From: Okeania sp. SIO3I5
Lineage (GTDB): Bacteria; Cyanobacteriota; Cyanobacteriia; Cyanobacteriales; Microcoleaceae
Assembly (NCBI RefSeq): GCF_010672085.1
Contig: NZ_JAAHHT010000038.1
Coordinates: forward strand, 1-61,526
Reading direction: 5' to 3'
DNA length: 61,526 bases
Every line of letters begins with the position of its first letter. Position 1 is the first letter of the stretch. Of this stretch, positions 45,093 through 55,500 are shown piece by piece. Made by a program: the position numbers and the translations under genes. The notes beneath the pieces were generated by a model. It worked only from the letters and a program-made list of their open reading frames with translations, made no database searches and was not told where the DNA came from.

Positions 45093-46367
45093 TCAGACTT
45101 CAGTTGACTTCTTACTTTTGACTTCAACTGTATCCGTTCCTGCGGTCAAACTTTCCAGAGTAGCAGCTACATCAATACCAGCAGTTTGCTTTAACTCCTC
45201 AAAGAAAGCAGCCATTTTTGTGGCATTGCTCCCACCTTGAGAATTAATCACAGTCACATTATCCATATCTACCTCTGGCACAGTAGAAACCATAATCTTC
45301 AACAACTCCTCCAATTTCTGATACAGAAAAACCTCCCGTGCATTTGCACCAGCACCTTTCCAAGATTCCGCTAACTTACGAATACCCTCAGCTTGTGCCT
45401 TCCCTGGTTCCACAATAGCAGCAGCATCACCCTTCGCCCGAGCGATCGCTCGCTTACATTCGGCCTCCGCAGGGGCAACCACATCTGCCTGTAACTGTTG
45501 TTCAACCTGTTTGATTCGCTCCTTCTGTACTGCTACCTCAGCTTGAGTCCGCGCTACTTCTGAGCCGATATCTGCCTCAGCTTCAGCAACCACAGCTTGC
45601 CGTTTTGTCATCGCATCTTTAATCCGCCTTTCTGCCTCTGCACGAGCCATCTCGATCTCAGTTTCAATCTGTTTGAGAGAAGTATTTTTATGGTTTTGTG
45701 CCTCCCGGATAATTGATTCTGCCTGAGTTTGAGCTTCAGCAATGCGAGAATCTCGTACAAGTTCCGCCTGTTGTTTACGCCCGATAGAATCAAGATATGC
45801 TACTTCATCGGAAATATTCTGAATTTGCAGAGTATCTAATACCAAACCTAATTTTTCTAGATCATCTTCTGCTTCTTCTAGTAAGTTTTTGGCAAAAGCA
45901 ATTTTATCCTCGTTCACCTGTTCTGGTGTTAGAGAAGCTAACACACCGCGCAAATTTCCTTCTAGAGTTTCTTGCGCTAATTTTTCAATTTCCTGGCGAG
46001 ATTTTCCAAGCAACCGCTCGATCGCATTATGAATAGTAGGTTCCTCACCAGCAACTTTGATATTTGCTACACTTTCCACCGTCAGAGGAATACCACCTTT
46101 AGAATAAGCATTATTAACCTTGAGTTCAATAATCATATTACTCAAGTCCATGCGAAAAGCTTGTTCTAAGAGCGGGACGCGGATACTACTACCACCTTTA
46201 ACCAGACGATACCCAACTTTTTTCTTAGTATCTCCAACACGGTGACGACTACCAGCAAAAATTAGGACTTCACTTGGTTGACAGATGTAATAAAGGTTCC
46301 GAATTACAAATACACCTGCACCAGTTCCTAGTCCGAAAACTCCTAGTAATGCTATTACTATTTCCAT
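45093..46367 (-). CDS. flotillin family protein 1
   Basis: 424 residues. An N-terminal membrane segment (MEIVIALLGVFGLGTGAGVF) is followed by an SPFH/band-7 domain (QPSEVLIFAGSRHRVGD, NAYSKGGIPLTVESVANIKV, ETLEGNLRGVLASLTPEQVN). A long Glu/Ala-rich coiled coil (about 225-330) and a C-terminal oligomerisation region complete it. Flotillins scaffold membrane microdomains as large oligomers. ATG 46367 is chosen since upstream frame residues come from tandem repeats. It is the last gene of a minus-strand cluster with two NfeD-like genes and a second flotillin, though a 504-nt repeat-rich gap separates the flotillins. The C-terminus TVEVKSKKSTEV is short and polar. Confidence 0.9.
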   Translation of the reverse strand: MEIVIALLGVFGLGTGAGVFVIRNLYYICQPSEVLIFAGSRHRVGDTKKKVGYRLVKGGSSIRVPLLEQAFRMDLSNMIIELKVNNAYSKGGIPLTVESVANIKVAGEEPTIHNAIERLLGKSRQEIEKLAQETLEGNLRGVLASLTPEQVNEDKIAFAKNLLEEAEDDLEKLGLVLDTLQIQNISDEVAYLDSIGRKQQAELVRDSRIAEAQTQAESIIREAQNHKNTSLKQIETEIEMARAEAERRIKDAMTKRQAVVAEAEADIGSEVARTQAEVAVQKERIKQVEQQLQADVVAPAEAECKRAIARAKGDAAAIVEPGKAQAEGIRKLAESWKGAGANAREVFLYQKLEELLKIMVSTVPEVDMDNVTVINSQGGSNATKMAAFFEELKQTAGIDVAATLESLTAGTDTVEVKSKKSTEV

Positions 46368-46871
46368 GATTTTTTGACTCCGTAATTTTAGTTGTTGATA
46401 GGGAATAGGGAATAGGGAAGACAAGAAAGAAAGAGGACAAGGTGAACAAGGTAACAAGCAAGAAAAAAGCAATTGTCATTACTAGATTAAATGCTTGCGT
46501 GATAGATAACTAAATTGTTATAAGTTTGAATTTGGAGGCGTTTGTGCTTCCTTGTCTACTTTTCCCCCAAGTCTACCAACTTTAACTCTATTTATAGTTT
46601 GCTTCCTTGTCTACTTTTCCTTACCGAAATAATTAATAATTAAACAATTAAATAATTAGATAATTCAGGTTTAAATCCTCCCCAATAAAGGGGAAAAAGC
46701 GGTTGTTAGCGGAGCTTCCCGTAGGGAGGGATGGATAGGTTACCGGCGCCATATCCAATCAACCAAGAGAAATAAATCTTTTCCTTCTTGGTCAATTCTC
46801 TCCCTTTTAGGGAGAGGTAATTATCCATTATCCATTATCCATTATCCATTATCCATTATCCATTAATGAAC
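46368..46871. repeat. repeat-rich gap between the flotillin genes
   Basis: Contains GGGAATA units (46398-46417), a GGACAAGGTGAACAAGG stretch, CTTCCTTGTCTACTTTTC twice (46549, 46601) and an ATCCATT heptamer array (46823-46865). No reading frame or RNA gene recognised. Confidence 0.7.
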
Positions 46872-48263
46872 CTATTTCTCAGTCTGCAGAGATTCAACTT
46901 TTTTGCGATTCTGACTTCTGAGTTCTGTCATCCCTGTGACATCAACGCCAAGGGTTTGATTAACATTGTTAAGGAACTGACGGAAGATTTCAGGATAGGC
47001 ATTTACCAAACTGGCGATCGACTTACCATCCCCACTATCAATAACTTTAACATTTTCTAGCTTAACTTGTCCTGGAACTTTAGCAGACTCCCGCAAAATC
47101 ATGCTAATCTGCTGTAAGTAGAATAACTCGGCAGCATCCTTACCAGTTTCCTGCCAAACCAACGAAAGCATATCGTTAACTAAAGCTTCAGCTTGAGCAT
47201 TTTCTGAGAGTGAAGCAGCATTTCCTTTAGCTAACAATTCTCTAGCTTGCCGTTGCGCGTCTGCAGGCAATACTTCATCTGCTTCCAGACGTAACCTTTC
47301 TAATTCGGCGCGGACTGTTTGCAATAATTGTTCTGCTCTCGCCCTAGCTTCTTTCCCTGCTGCTATAGTTCGTTCTTCTTCTGAACGTGCTTGCTGTTCC
47401 AATTCAGCTTTGATTTTGCGAAGTTCGTTTTCTTTCTGAACTATTAATGTAGCTGCCTGAGTTTTGGCAATTTCTGACTCTCGTTTGGACTCTGCTTCTA
47501 TTTGCTCTGCTTCTGCTTTGGCGTTAGATTCGGCAATTTCTGCATCTCGGCGAATCATGGCAATTTGTTTGCGCCCAATGGAGTTTAGGTAGTCTACATC
47601 ATCGGAAACACTTTGAATTTTCAGAATGTCGAGTTGCAGACCCAATTTAGCTAAGTCACGACTCACGTCTTCGGCAATACGTTCGGCAAATTGAAGACGG
47701 TCTTCGTTTAATTGTTCTGGGGTGAGGGTGGCCACAACTCCCCGGAGATTTCCCTCTAGGGTTTCTCTGGCAACACGGGTAATTTCTGAGCGATCGCGAT
47801 CGAGAAATCTTTCTATGGCATTGCCTACCACTTTAGGATCATTAGAAACTTTAATATTAGCGATCGCTTGAATATTCAGCGGAGTACCGCCTTTGGAGTA
47901 GGCATTTCGTACTTCTACAGGAACCGGCATTGTTCGCAAGTCCATTGTTTTAGTTGTTTCCAGAATTGGAATCGGAATTGCTCTACCACCGAAAATTACG
48001 CGATAACCAACTGTTTGACCCTCTTTTGTGCGCCGTTTACGACCAGATAAAATTAGAATTTCATTAGGTTTACAAATTCGGATGAATGTATTGATAAACC
48101 AGATGAGTACTATCACTCCAAATATGGATAAAGCAACGGGTAAACCTGTATAAACTTCTTTTGTTAAACTATTAGTTTGGTTTGTTTCTAAAACTCTAGG
48201 AGTTTGTGCAATTTCTACTGTAGTTATTTCGGTTTTCCCAGGCTCAACAAATTGACTTTTCAT
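46872..48263 (-). CDS. flotillin family protein 2
   Basis: 463 residues. A membrane segment at about 41-60 (VALSIFGVIVLIWFINTFIR), SPFH domain (KPNEILILSGRKRR, NAYSKGGTPLNIQAIANIKV, ETLEGNLRGVVATLTPEQLN), then a long coiled coil rich in EAEQIEAESKRESEIAKTQ-type repeats. It ends in GVDVTGMTELRSQNRKKVES. It shares the SPFH core with flotillin 1 but has a longer N-terminal tail. The two probably form hetero-oligomers, as paired bacterial flotillins do. Downstream partner in an operon of nfeD-like 1, nfeD-like 2, flotillin 2 and flotillin 1. Confidence 0.9.
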   Translation of the reverse strand: MKSQFVEPGKTEITTVEIAQTPRVLETNQTNSLTKEVYTGLPVALSIFGVIVLIWFINTFIRICKPNEILILSGRKRRTKEGQTVGYRVIFGGRAIPIPILETTKTMDLRTMPVPVEVRNAYSKGGTPLNIQAIANIKVSNDPKVVGNAIERFLDRDRSEITRVARETLEGNLRGVVATLTPEQLNEDRLQFAERIAEDVSRDLAKLGLQLDILKIQSVSDDVDYLNSIGRKQIAMIRRDAEIAESNAKAEAEQIEAESKRESEIAKTQAATLIVQKENELRKIKAELEQQARSEEERTIAAGKEARARAEQLLQTVRAELERLRLEADEVLPADAQRQARELLAKGNAASLSENAQAEALVNDMLSLVWQETGKDAAELFYLQQISMILRESAKVPGQVKLENVKVIDSGDGKSIASLVNAYPEIFRQFLNNVNQTLGVDVTGMTELRSQNRKKVESLQTEK

Positions 48264-48356
48264 TAGCTAAATTTCCTCATTACAAAGTTTGAAATCAATA
48301 GAGATATCCAAAAATAAAAAATGAAATCAATTCAAGATCTGAAATCAACAATTTCA

Positions 48357-48400
48357 TTCCCTATTCCCTATTCCCTATTCCCTATTCCCTGACTTCTGCA
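48357..48400. repeat. CCCTATT heptamer tandem repeat
   Basis: About five units of TTCCCTA (reverse complement of the GGGAATA family) in the 171-nt gap between flotillin 2 and NfeD-like 2. Confidence 0.9.
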
Positions 48401-48434
48401 AGAAGTCTAATTAATAGTTTGACAGAATACAATC

Positions 48435-48776
48435 TTATTCCTCGTTATGAAAAAATGATGGAGAAACTACCCACACCTGATTATTTTCCGTGCCTACAAC
48501 AAATACTTTTTCTCCCTTAGTAAATTCTTTAGATTCTTCTGTGCGGGCAATTAGTTCAAGATTCAATCCCTTAATATATAGGCGTACTTTTCCCCTACTA
48601 TAAACATCAAAAGGAATTTCTACAGTGCAAGGTAGACCCAAAAAATCTTGAGGACTAACCAAACTATTTATAACTTGTCGTTTGCGAAAAATCGACAACA
48701 ACAATACTATTAACATCCCACTAAATATTCCCACTGCCACTGAGATATAAGCTAGTATTAAAATTTGATTTTTCAT
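48435..48776 (-). CDS. small NfeD-like protein
   Basis: 113 residues: one membrane helix (ILILAYISVAVGIFSGMLIVL), a basic stretch (FRKRQV), and a C-terminal OB-fold-like domain (SPQDFLGLPCTVEIPFDVYS, GKVRLYIKGLNLELIA, EFTKGEKVFVVGTENNQVWV). The OB part is close to that of the larger neighbour. NfeD proteins partner flotillins or stomatins at the membrane, which fits the operon. Lies 28 nt after the larger NfeD-like gene. Confidence 0.85.
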   Translation of the reverse strand: MKNQILILAYISVAVGIFSGMLIVLLLSIFRKRQVINSLVSPQDFLGLPCTVEIPFDVYSRGKVRLYIKGLNLELIARTEESKEFTKGEKVFVVGTENNQVWVVSPSFFHNEE

Positions 48777-48803
48777 TGCTATCTATAATATAGGTAAAAA
48801 ATC

Positions 48804-49415
48804 TTAAGATTTCTCCTCAGACGATTTAGCCATCCAATCTTCTGATACTACCCATACTCTATTATTTTCCACTCCTACTATAAACACTTTTTCTCCCTTA
48901 GTAAACTCCCTATTTTCTTCACTAAAAGCAATAAATTCTACCATAGATTCCTTAACATTTACTCGAATTTTGCCTTTACTATTTTTATTAAAAGGAATTT
49001 CGACTGTTCCCGAAAGACCTAGCAAATCATCACTACGTACCAAGCTATTAGCGGGACGATTTTTTAAGGTATGTAATACATAAGCCATGATTGTGCCACA
49101 TAAAAGACCAACTATTATAGAAATAATAGCAATTATTGTTGGTGAAAGACTGGGAGAAAGATTGGATAATAAAACTCCAGTTAAGCCAAAAAAGCAACTG
49201 CCAAAAGTCCAAAATTTCAAGCTCAAAAATGGTAACCATAATCGCCGACGAGACTGATTATATATTGAGGTATTACCTTGTTTATTTCCTTGGTCAATTA
49301 TTTCTAGGTCTGGCTCAAAGTCTTGGTCAAAGTCTACACCATCTAGGCCTGAAAATGCCGAAAGTGCCACAAATGCTCCACCAATAATTAAACAGAAAAG
49401 ATAAGTTGATTCCAT
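48804..49415 (-). CDS. NfeD-like membrane protein
   Basis: 203 residues: membrane helices at about 4-21, 60-84 and 88-113, the last pair being SCFFGLTGVLLSNLSPS and IIAIISIIVGLLCGTIMAYV. A C-terminal OB-fold-like domain follows (RSDDLLGLSGTVEIPFNKNS, GKIRVNVKESMVEFIA, EFTKGEKVFIVGVENNRVWV). This is the YqiJ/YuaF-type arrangement found next to flotillins. First gene of the minus-strand operon. Promoter presumably in 49416-49560, which is AT-rich with no recognisable box. Confidence 0.85.
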   Translation of the reverse strand: MESTYLFCLIIGGAFVALSAFSGLDGVDFDQDFEPDLEIIDQGNKQGNTSIYNQSRRRLWLPFLSLKFWTFGSCFFGLTGVLLSNLSPSLSPTIIAIISIIVGLLCGTIMAYVLHTLKNRPANSLVRSDDLLGLSGTVEIPFNKNSKGKIRVNVKESMVEFIAFSEENREFTKGEKVFIVGVENNRVWVVSEDWMAKSSEEKS

Positions 49416-49767
49416 AAGTTGTCCTTCATAAATTTTTAGTACCTTCTTGTCTATTTATATTCTGACAAATTAGTCTTCCGATCGATACTATTTGTAAAAA
49501 AAATTTGTATTTTTTTAGGAAAGTGCCTGCTATATCATCAGCAATAATCTTAATTATTTTTAAAACTTTCTTTCGCCATTACTATTTAGAGACTGTTTGT
49601 AAAATAAATATTAAGGAACTTGTCTCATAACTAAATCTTAAAGTTTGAATAAGGTCAGGGATTGAAACCCGTCTACAGGTGCAGGGGTAAAAGTATTAAT
49701 ATTCCTAAAATTATAGTGAATTTATTTGTGAGAAATAATTGTTTTTTCACCTATTCCCTATTCCGAA
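49416..49767. other. gap upstream of the NfeD/flotillin operon
   Basis: AT-rich. Holds a single GGTCAGGGATTGAAACCCGT stretch near 49650 that resembles part of a cyanobacterial CRISPR repeat but is not repeated. Also has GAGACTGTTTGTAAAATAAA (49590), whose inverse occurs near 60825. No gene seen. Confidence 0.5.
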
Positions 49768-49897
49768 TTATATCAAATCTGGATAATTACTATACCCAAG
49801 TCATTGCGACTTACACTCCGTGGAAGGAAGCAATCTCCGTGCGCGTCTGAGATTGCTTCCTATCGTCGCAATGACCACTGTTCAACCGGATTTTATA

Positions 49898-49900
<3 letters not shown>
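49768..49900. mobile_element. family B element, variant ends, with GTCATTGCGAC hairpin core
   Basis: TTATATCAAATCTGGATAAT to GTTCAACCGGATTTTATAT. The core is a long inverted repeat (GTCATTGCGAC, GGAAGCAATCTC / GAGATTGCTTCC, GTCGCAATGAC; 49800-49874). Its end coincides with the start of a family A element. Confidence 0.8.
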
Positions 49901-50054
<154 letters not shown>

Positions 50055-50307
50055 AGTGTTCCCTATTCCCTATCTTCATTTTTTATATTTCCTGATACAT
50101 TCAATCTCTTATACCATTTCTCCATAAAGTTGCGCTTAATAAAAGATATAAAACTATCAGTAAAATTCAAGTTTGGGTAATAATTATTAAGGGCATTGTT
50201 ACAGATAAATGATATTAGGACATTATTGAGTTTCTCAAATTTAGTCCGTGGTGCGAATTTAACTTCTGAATTCTGACTTCAGCTATACTTCACCAGTATA
50301 AGAATTA

Positions 50308-50838
50308 CTATAGCAATACAAGATGCTGAAAATTAGGATTATAATCAGGCAAAATATCTATACTAGGTTGAGTTACTCGTAAAGTTAATGATAGTCGAAC
50401 TTGACTACTGGTATTACATATAGACCGAGGAATAAGTTCATCTGTAAACATTACAAATTCACCAGGTTTGAGAACAACTGGTATGGCTTTTTCTGCTAAT
50501 GTATTTGTAATTTTAAAGAAATTATTTCCACTAAAATGATCTTTCATTTTCACAGATAAATTATTGTCAATCTGACTATTAGGTATCAACTCAAAGCCAT
50601 TAAATTCATTGACTTCAGTTAGGGCAATATAAACATGAATTGTTTGACCGACTCCAGAAATTAATTTGGGATAAGAGTCTCTATGCCACAACGGGATTAA
50701 CTGTTTTGCTGGATAATTTACCCATAATTCAGAACGCCATAATACTAATTTTTTTCCTAAATATTCTTGCAATTTTTGCAGTAAATTCTCATCCTGACAT
50801 AATTTCCATACTTCAGGGGAATCAAGATGTCTTTCCAT
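50308..50838 (-). pseudogene. phytanoyl-CoA dioxygenase-like remnant
   Basis: 176 residues from ATG 50838. The HxD iron-site motif is present (PLWHRDSYP, His52 and Asp54), then GQTIHVYIALTEVNEFNGFELIPNSQ. The final segment is FTDELIPRSICNTSSQVRLSLTLRVT. In active PhyH enzymes a distal His precedes the N-S/R segment; here that position reads Arg (IPRS), so the third iron ligand seems missing. The N-terminal ~80 residues usual for the family are absent: the frame continues upstream only into a family G element (a TTG at 50886 lies in its end). Either an inactive fragment or a protein with altered chemistry. Confidence 0.6.
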
Positions 50839-50871
50839 GTGAAATTCTTGCTTCCAAATTTGAATTAATAA

Positions 50872-51029
50872 TATAGCAATTCCCAAGAAGCGTGAGGTAC
50901 AAAATTCCTTGGTTTTAGGGAACAGGGAACAGGGAACAGGGAATAGGGAATAGGGAATAGGAAACAGGGAATAGGAAATAGGAACAAATAAAGATAGGTG
51001 TACCTCACGATTGCTGAGAAACGCTATAT
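50872..51029. mobile_element. family G element (TATAGCAATTCCCA ends)
   Basis: TATAGCAATTCCCA at 50872, then GTGAGGTACAAAATTC and GGTTTTAGGGAACA. The right end is GTACCTCACGA then GAGAAACGCTATATA (51029). The core is a GGGAATA/GGGAACA array. A reversed copy is at 61069-61216. Confidence 0.85.
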
Positions 51030-51110
51030 AAAAGCAGAACCAATTTTGAGTTTAAACATCAAACTCAAAAACTTCAATAGTAGTAATTTACTGGGAGGTT
51101 TAGGTAAGAC

Positions 51111-52055
51111 TTATTCAAAAATTGTTTGGCTAATATGACTGAGTTCGGTACGATCTAATTTGAGAGAGTAAAGACCATAAATTCCCCAAAAATTATCATA
51201 ATTTGTAATAGGATTAATTATTTTTTTCTCGCATCCAGTCCAGAGCAAACTTTTTTCCCATAGTGTTTTAGCAAAGTCAATATCTGTTGCTATTTTTGGC
51301 AAAGGAATTTCCTGGCTTTGAGAGTCTAAAAATTTTCCAGTCACATCTTTTAGTTCATCGGATTGGGCACAAAATAATGTACTATTAGCACCTTTTTCTG
51401 GTGAAATACCTAAACCTAAATATTTACTCAAACCATAGAAAATAGTAATATTAGATTGTACAAATCCTGGATGAACTGCATTAACAGTCACATTTGTATT
51501 CTCTAGCTGCCTTGGGAGTTCATTTGTCAGAAGTAATAGACATAATTTAGAGACAGAGTAAAGTTCTAAAAAATTAATAGGTGTTTTTTTTACTAATAAA
51601 TTCCAGGGAATAGCTTTTGGTTTTAATGCCAGATCGGAAGCCACCATAATAATTCTACTAGAGCCAGAAATCTTCAGTTTTTCAAGCAAAAGATAGGTTA
51701 ATAGAAAATGACCTAAATAATTAGTTCCCCAAATTAATTCAAAACCTTCTTTAGTAATACCTTTGTGATTAAAAATGCCAGCATTATTAACTAAAATATG
51801 TAATGGAAGTTTTCTGGCTAAAAATAGATCGACAAATTGGCGCACTGAATTTAAAGAAGCTAGATTAAGGGGCAAAAATTCAACATTTGGATTTGCACTA
51901 TTCTGACGAATATAATCTACAGCTTTCTCAGCTTTAATAAGAGAACGACAGGCAATAAATACATGACACCTTGCTTTTGCCAAACCAACAGCAGTCATTA
52001 AACCAACACCAGAATTACCACCTGTAACAATACATACTTTATCTTCTAATATCAT
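51111..52055 (-). CDS. short-chain dehydrogenase/reductase (retinol dehydrogenase/POR-like)
   Basis: 314 residues. Cofactor motif TGGNSGVG (11-18), NNAG (90-93), catalytic Ser in MVASD (about 140) and YSVSK (Tyr166, Lys170): a complete classical SDR active site with NADP-type features (ACRS after beta2). The C-terminal region (VHPGFVQSNI, FCAQSDELKDVTGKF) resembles retinol dehydrogenase- and protochlorophyllide reductase-like SDRs. The substrate is unknown. The start codon ATG (52055) lies within the terminal repeat of a family B element (CCGGACATGATA). A longer frame to 52151 reads through the element and has a tandem-repeat-derived N-terminus, so I reject it. The MILEDKVCIVTGG start is normal for the family. 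Confidence 0.88.
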   Translation of the reverse strand: MILEDKVCIVTGGNSGVGLMTAVGLAKARCHVFIACRSLIKAEKAVDYIRQNSANPNVEFLPLNLASLNSVRQFVDLFLARKLPLHILVNNAGIFNHKGITKEGFELIWGTNYLGHFLLTYLLLEKLKISGSSRIIMVASDLALKPKAIPWNLLVKKTPINFLELYSVSKLCLLLLTNELPRQLENTNVTVNAVHPGFVQSNITIFYGLSKYLGLGISPEKGANSTLFCAQSDELKDVTGKFLDSQSQEIPLPKIATDIDFAKTLWEKSLLWTGCEKKIINPITNYDNFWGIYGLYSLKLDRTELSHISQTIFE

Positions 52056-52291
52056 GTCCGGATAATTAGTTATAAAAAAACTTTCTTCTTCTTCTCCTAT
52101 TCTTCCTCTTCCTTCTTTACTTCCCTCCTGACTCCTGTACGGACGTTGCATAACAAAAATGCGTTTTCTTATAGGGAATGCTGCGCAAACATGTCGCGCA
52201 GCGTTAACGGAGTTGTGCTTTAGCTAAACGTCCCTACCTCCTGACTCCTCCGTAGTTATTTATTTATCACTGTTCAACCGGACATGATATA
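52048..52291. mobile_element. family B element at the SDR start
   Basis: TAATATCATGTCCGGATAAT to TTCAACCGGACATGATATAA. The interior has CTTCTTCTTCTCC repeats, a TCCCTCCTGACTCCTG stretch and ATGCGTTTT/GCGCAGCGTT segments also seen at 33300-33390 and 58030-58150. It overlaps the first codons of the SDR gene. From 52292 to 52519 only a TTCCCTA repeat is recognised. Confidence 0.85.
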
Positions 52292-52519
52292 AATGTTGAT
52301 TCATAGTTTTGATCCTACAAAATCTTACTTTTAACTTTTGACTTCCGTGAAACAGTATACCAAATAGACACGGGGACGCGGAGATGGAGGCTTTTAATTT
52401 CTGATTAAAAGTTGACTTTTCACCATTTTACCATTTTAGTCAAAGCAAAAGGGACGCTTATTGACTAAAAAAAAAGCTTACTATTCCCTATTCTCTATTC
52501 CCTGACGAATGCAAGAAGT

Positions 52520-55500
52520 CTAATATTGATGACAGCGTTCCAGATAAATCTGGGCAACCCGATCGCCTTGATAATACTCTAAGCATTCTTGAAATAAACC
52601 CCCTGCTTCTTCAAATAACTGTTGATGAAATAACAAGACTGCCCTTTCAAACTTTTCTTTGGTCGTTATTTTCGCATCCCGTAATTCTGTCGAGTCCGCC
52701 GAAAATACTTCAAATAAAGCAACTGATTTCGTTTTTCCTTTAGCTTTGACTTGAGCAATAAATCGCAAATCGTATTTTAAGGGATCATTTAAGTGTGCCA
52801 AGGTTTTATCAGTAATTAAAAGGGAAACTCCATAGGTTTTGGTTAACCCTTCCACTCTAGACGAGAGGTTCACCGCATCTCCGATCGCCGTTCCATCCAT
52901 ACGCCCAAACCCGCCGACAGTACCTAACATTAATACTCCTGTATGTAAACCCACACCAATACGCAAAGGTTTAAGATGATTTTCTTGCCGAGATAAATTA
53001 TATTTCTTCAATTCTTGCAACATAGCGATCGCGCCTTGCACTGCGTCATCAGCAGAATTAGCAAACAAAGCCATAATAGCATCACCAATATATTTATCAA
53101 TAAACCCCCCATGAGCTTGAATTTGGGGTTCCATATAACCAAGATATTCATTAATAAAAGCAAAGTTTTCCGCAGGAGTCATCTTTTCGGAGATAGTAGT
53201 AAAATCGCGAATATCGGAGAATAAAACCGTCATTTTTCGTTCCACTTGATCTCCTAGTTGCACATCCACAATGCTGTTTTTGTCTAAAAAACTGAGAAAC
53301 TGAGCCGGAACAAAACGCTCATAAGCTTGATTTAATTTAGTTATATTATTATACAGTCGGGCATTTTCTAATGAAATAGCTGCTTGAGAAGCAAGAGTTC
53401 GTAACAGTGCCATCCGTTCTCTGGTAAAAGCTCCAGTAGTCAAGTTATTTTCTAGATAAATAATACCCTGAAGTTTACCTTGATTGATTAAAGGAGTGCA
53501 AGCAATAGACTGACATTGATATTGTTGAATGTAGGGATCGTCAGTAAAATTACCTTCACAAGTAGCATTGTTCAAAACAATAGTTTTACGAGTACGGGCA
53601 ACATAATAGACAATTTTTGACGCTACCATTTGAAATTCAGACACAGGAATAGACTGCAATACTGAAATTTGATCTGAGTTTTCCTCCTTCGTTGCTTCAA
53701 TAAACAAACCTTCCCCATGAACCAAAATTAATATTCCTCGTTGCGCTCCTGCATTTTCAATGAGAATATCCATTAAAGTTGCCAGCAATTTTTCCAAAAC
53801 AATCTCACTAGAAATGGCAGTCGTAGATTTAATCACTGTAGCTAAATCTAAAAATTCAGTATCATTAGAAGTGCTTGTACCCTGAAACGATGTTGTCCTA
53901 TCTGTTTTGCTCTTGGAAGTTTTCAACAATTGAGGATAGTTTTTTTCCAGGTGTTTGACTTTTGCTATTGCTCCCCATTGACTATAGCAGTAATGTGCTT
54001 CCATCATGTAAACGGAAGCAATTTTTTCCTGCTGCCAGTCAAGATAAAATTTCGCTGCTAGTTCATTTGCTAAAGCTTCTTCTTGAATATACTCATTACT
54101 CCTAGACCCTGATATCGCCTTGTTATATAGCTCAATTGCTTCGGCTTTTTTGCCTAAGATGCGACATTTTTCAGCTTCTACTAAATCAACTTTATGTTGA
54201 TAATTCATCGGAGCATACTTTGCCCATTGCTGTTGCAGTTCCCTTTGATTTTCTGCCACTCGTTCCATCACCTCTGAAATTTCGTTTTTGTCATCACTCA
54301 AACTTGCTAAAGCTATCAAAGAATCATAAAAATAAAACAATGGTTGATTTATAAATCCTTGACAAGTAAGCATATACCCCTTAATTTCTTCTAGATAGTT
54401 TTGAATAGATTCAATTTCCTCAAACAGATAACACAGCATCATCTTATATAAGTAAAAAAATGATAACCCAAGGAAGTCATTAACAGAGAACATTTGAGAG
54501 ATAAATTCGGCTTCTTGCTCTGCATTTCCAGATAAAATAGTTGGATATTTAGCAATTCCTAGTAAATTTAATGTTGACTGCCAACAACTGCGACACCAAT
54601 TGGATGCTGCCAATTGATTCAATTGTATTAACCCATTAAAGTAATTATGAGCTGTCTGTTCCAAGGTAGCCAGAGGTTGACTGCACCAAAAAGAGTGCAA
54701 ACAAAAAGCATGAGCATTGTAGCCTGCCAATTCTAAGTTTCCCACTTCTAAACTTATTCCATATCCTTCTTGCAAGGAAGAGAGGGCTTCTCTCATGTGG
54801 GACTTACGATGCAGGAGAAAGAACATCAGTGTATTTATTACAAATGGCTTCACCACTTTCAAATCCAGTTTGGACGCTACCTGTAGTGCTAGTTGACCAA
54901 ACTTGAGCGCAACATCAATATCTTGCAAGACATTACAAGCAACGATACTATAGCAAGAATAAGTAACAGCAGAACCCTCAGTATTTCCATATTGAATAGA
55001 CAGCTTGAGTGATAAAGCAACCAATAATGGAAATAACAAAGCCCCAGACTGGTAAGCAGATGACATAATGCTACTGGCAATTTTCACAATAGCAATTTTT
55101 TCTCTATCCTTCATTATTGGCAGATTAACGAAATTTTCTATTTCTCGATTGCCGATCAATATTTCTATCTCCGACAGTGCCTGTTGAACATCATTCTGTG
55201 TAGGTGTTTCCGGAAAACTTACACCTAATTGTCCTAAAAATTGTTTAGCAGTAGCAATAGCTTCCGTCAATAAATTTCTAGCACTATATGATTGTAGTTG
55301 AATTCGATAAACATTCATCTGTTCTAGTAAAGAGCGAGTATTGGCAATCACTATCTCAATTAACTCTTCCATCACCTCAAATTTACCACCCAGAAAAGCC
55401 AATTCCGCCCCTAATTCATAGAATTCTAAAGTCAGATCATATTGTTGCAACCAAGCATTTTCTCCCAACAAATCCAACCCTATGCTGGCATATTCACGAG

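Noticed and set aside
49640-49675. Sequence like part of a cyanobacterial CRISPR repeat (AGGGATTGAAACCCG)
   Set aside because: Occurs once, with no spacer-repeat periodicity and no cas genes in the window.
52056-52151. N-terminal extension of the SDR protein
   Set aside because: Encoded by a mobile-element interior with a Glu-rich repeat; the cofactor motif normally lies within about 15 residues of the start, which the ATG at 52055 satisfies.
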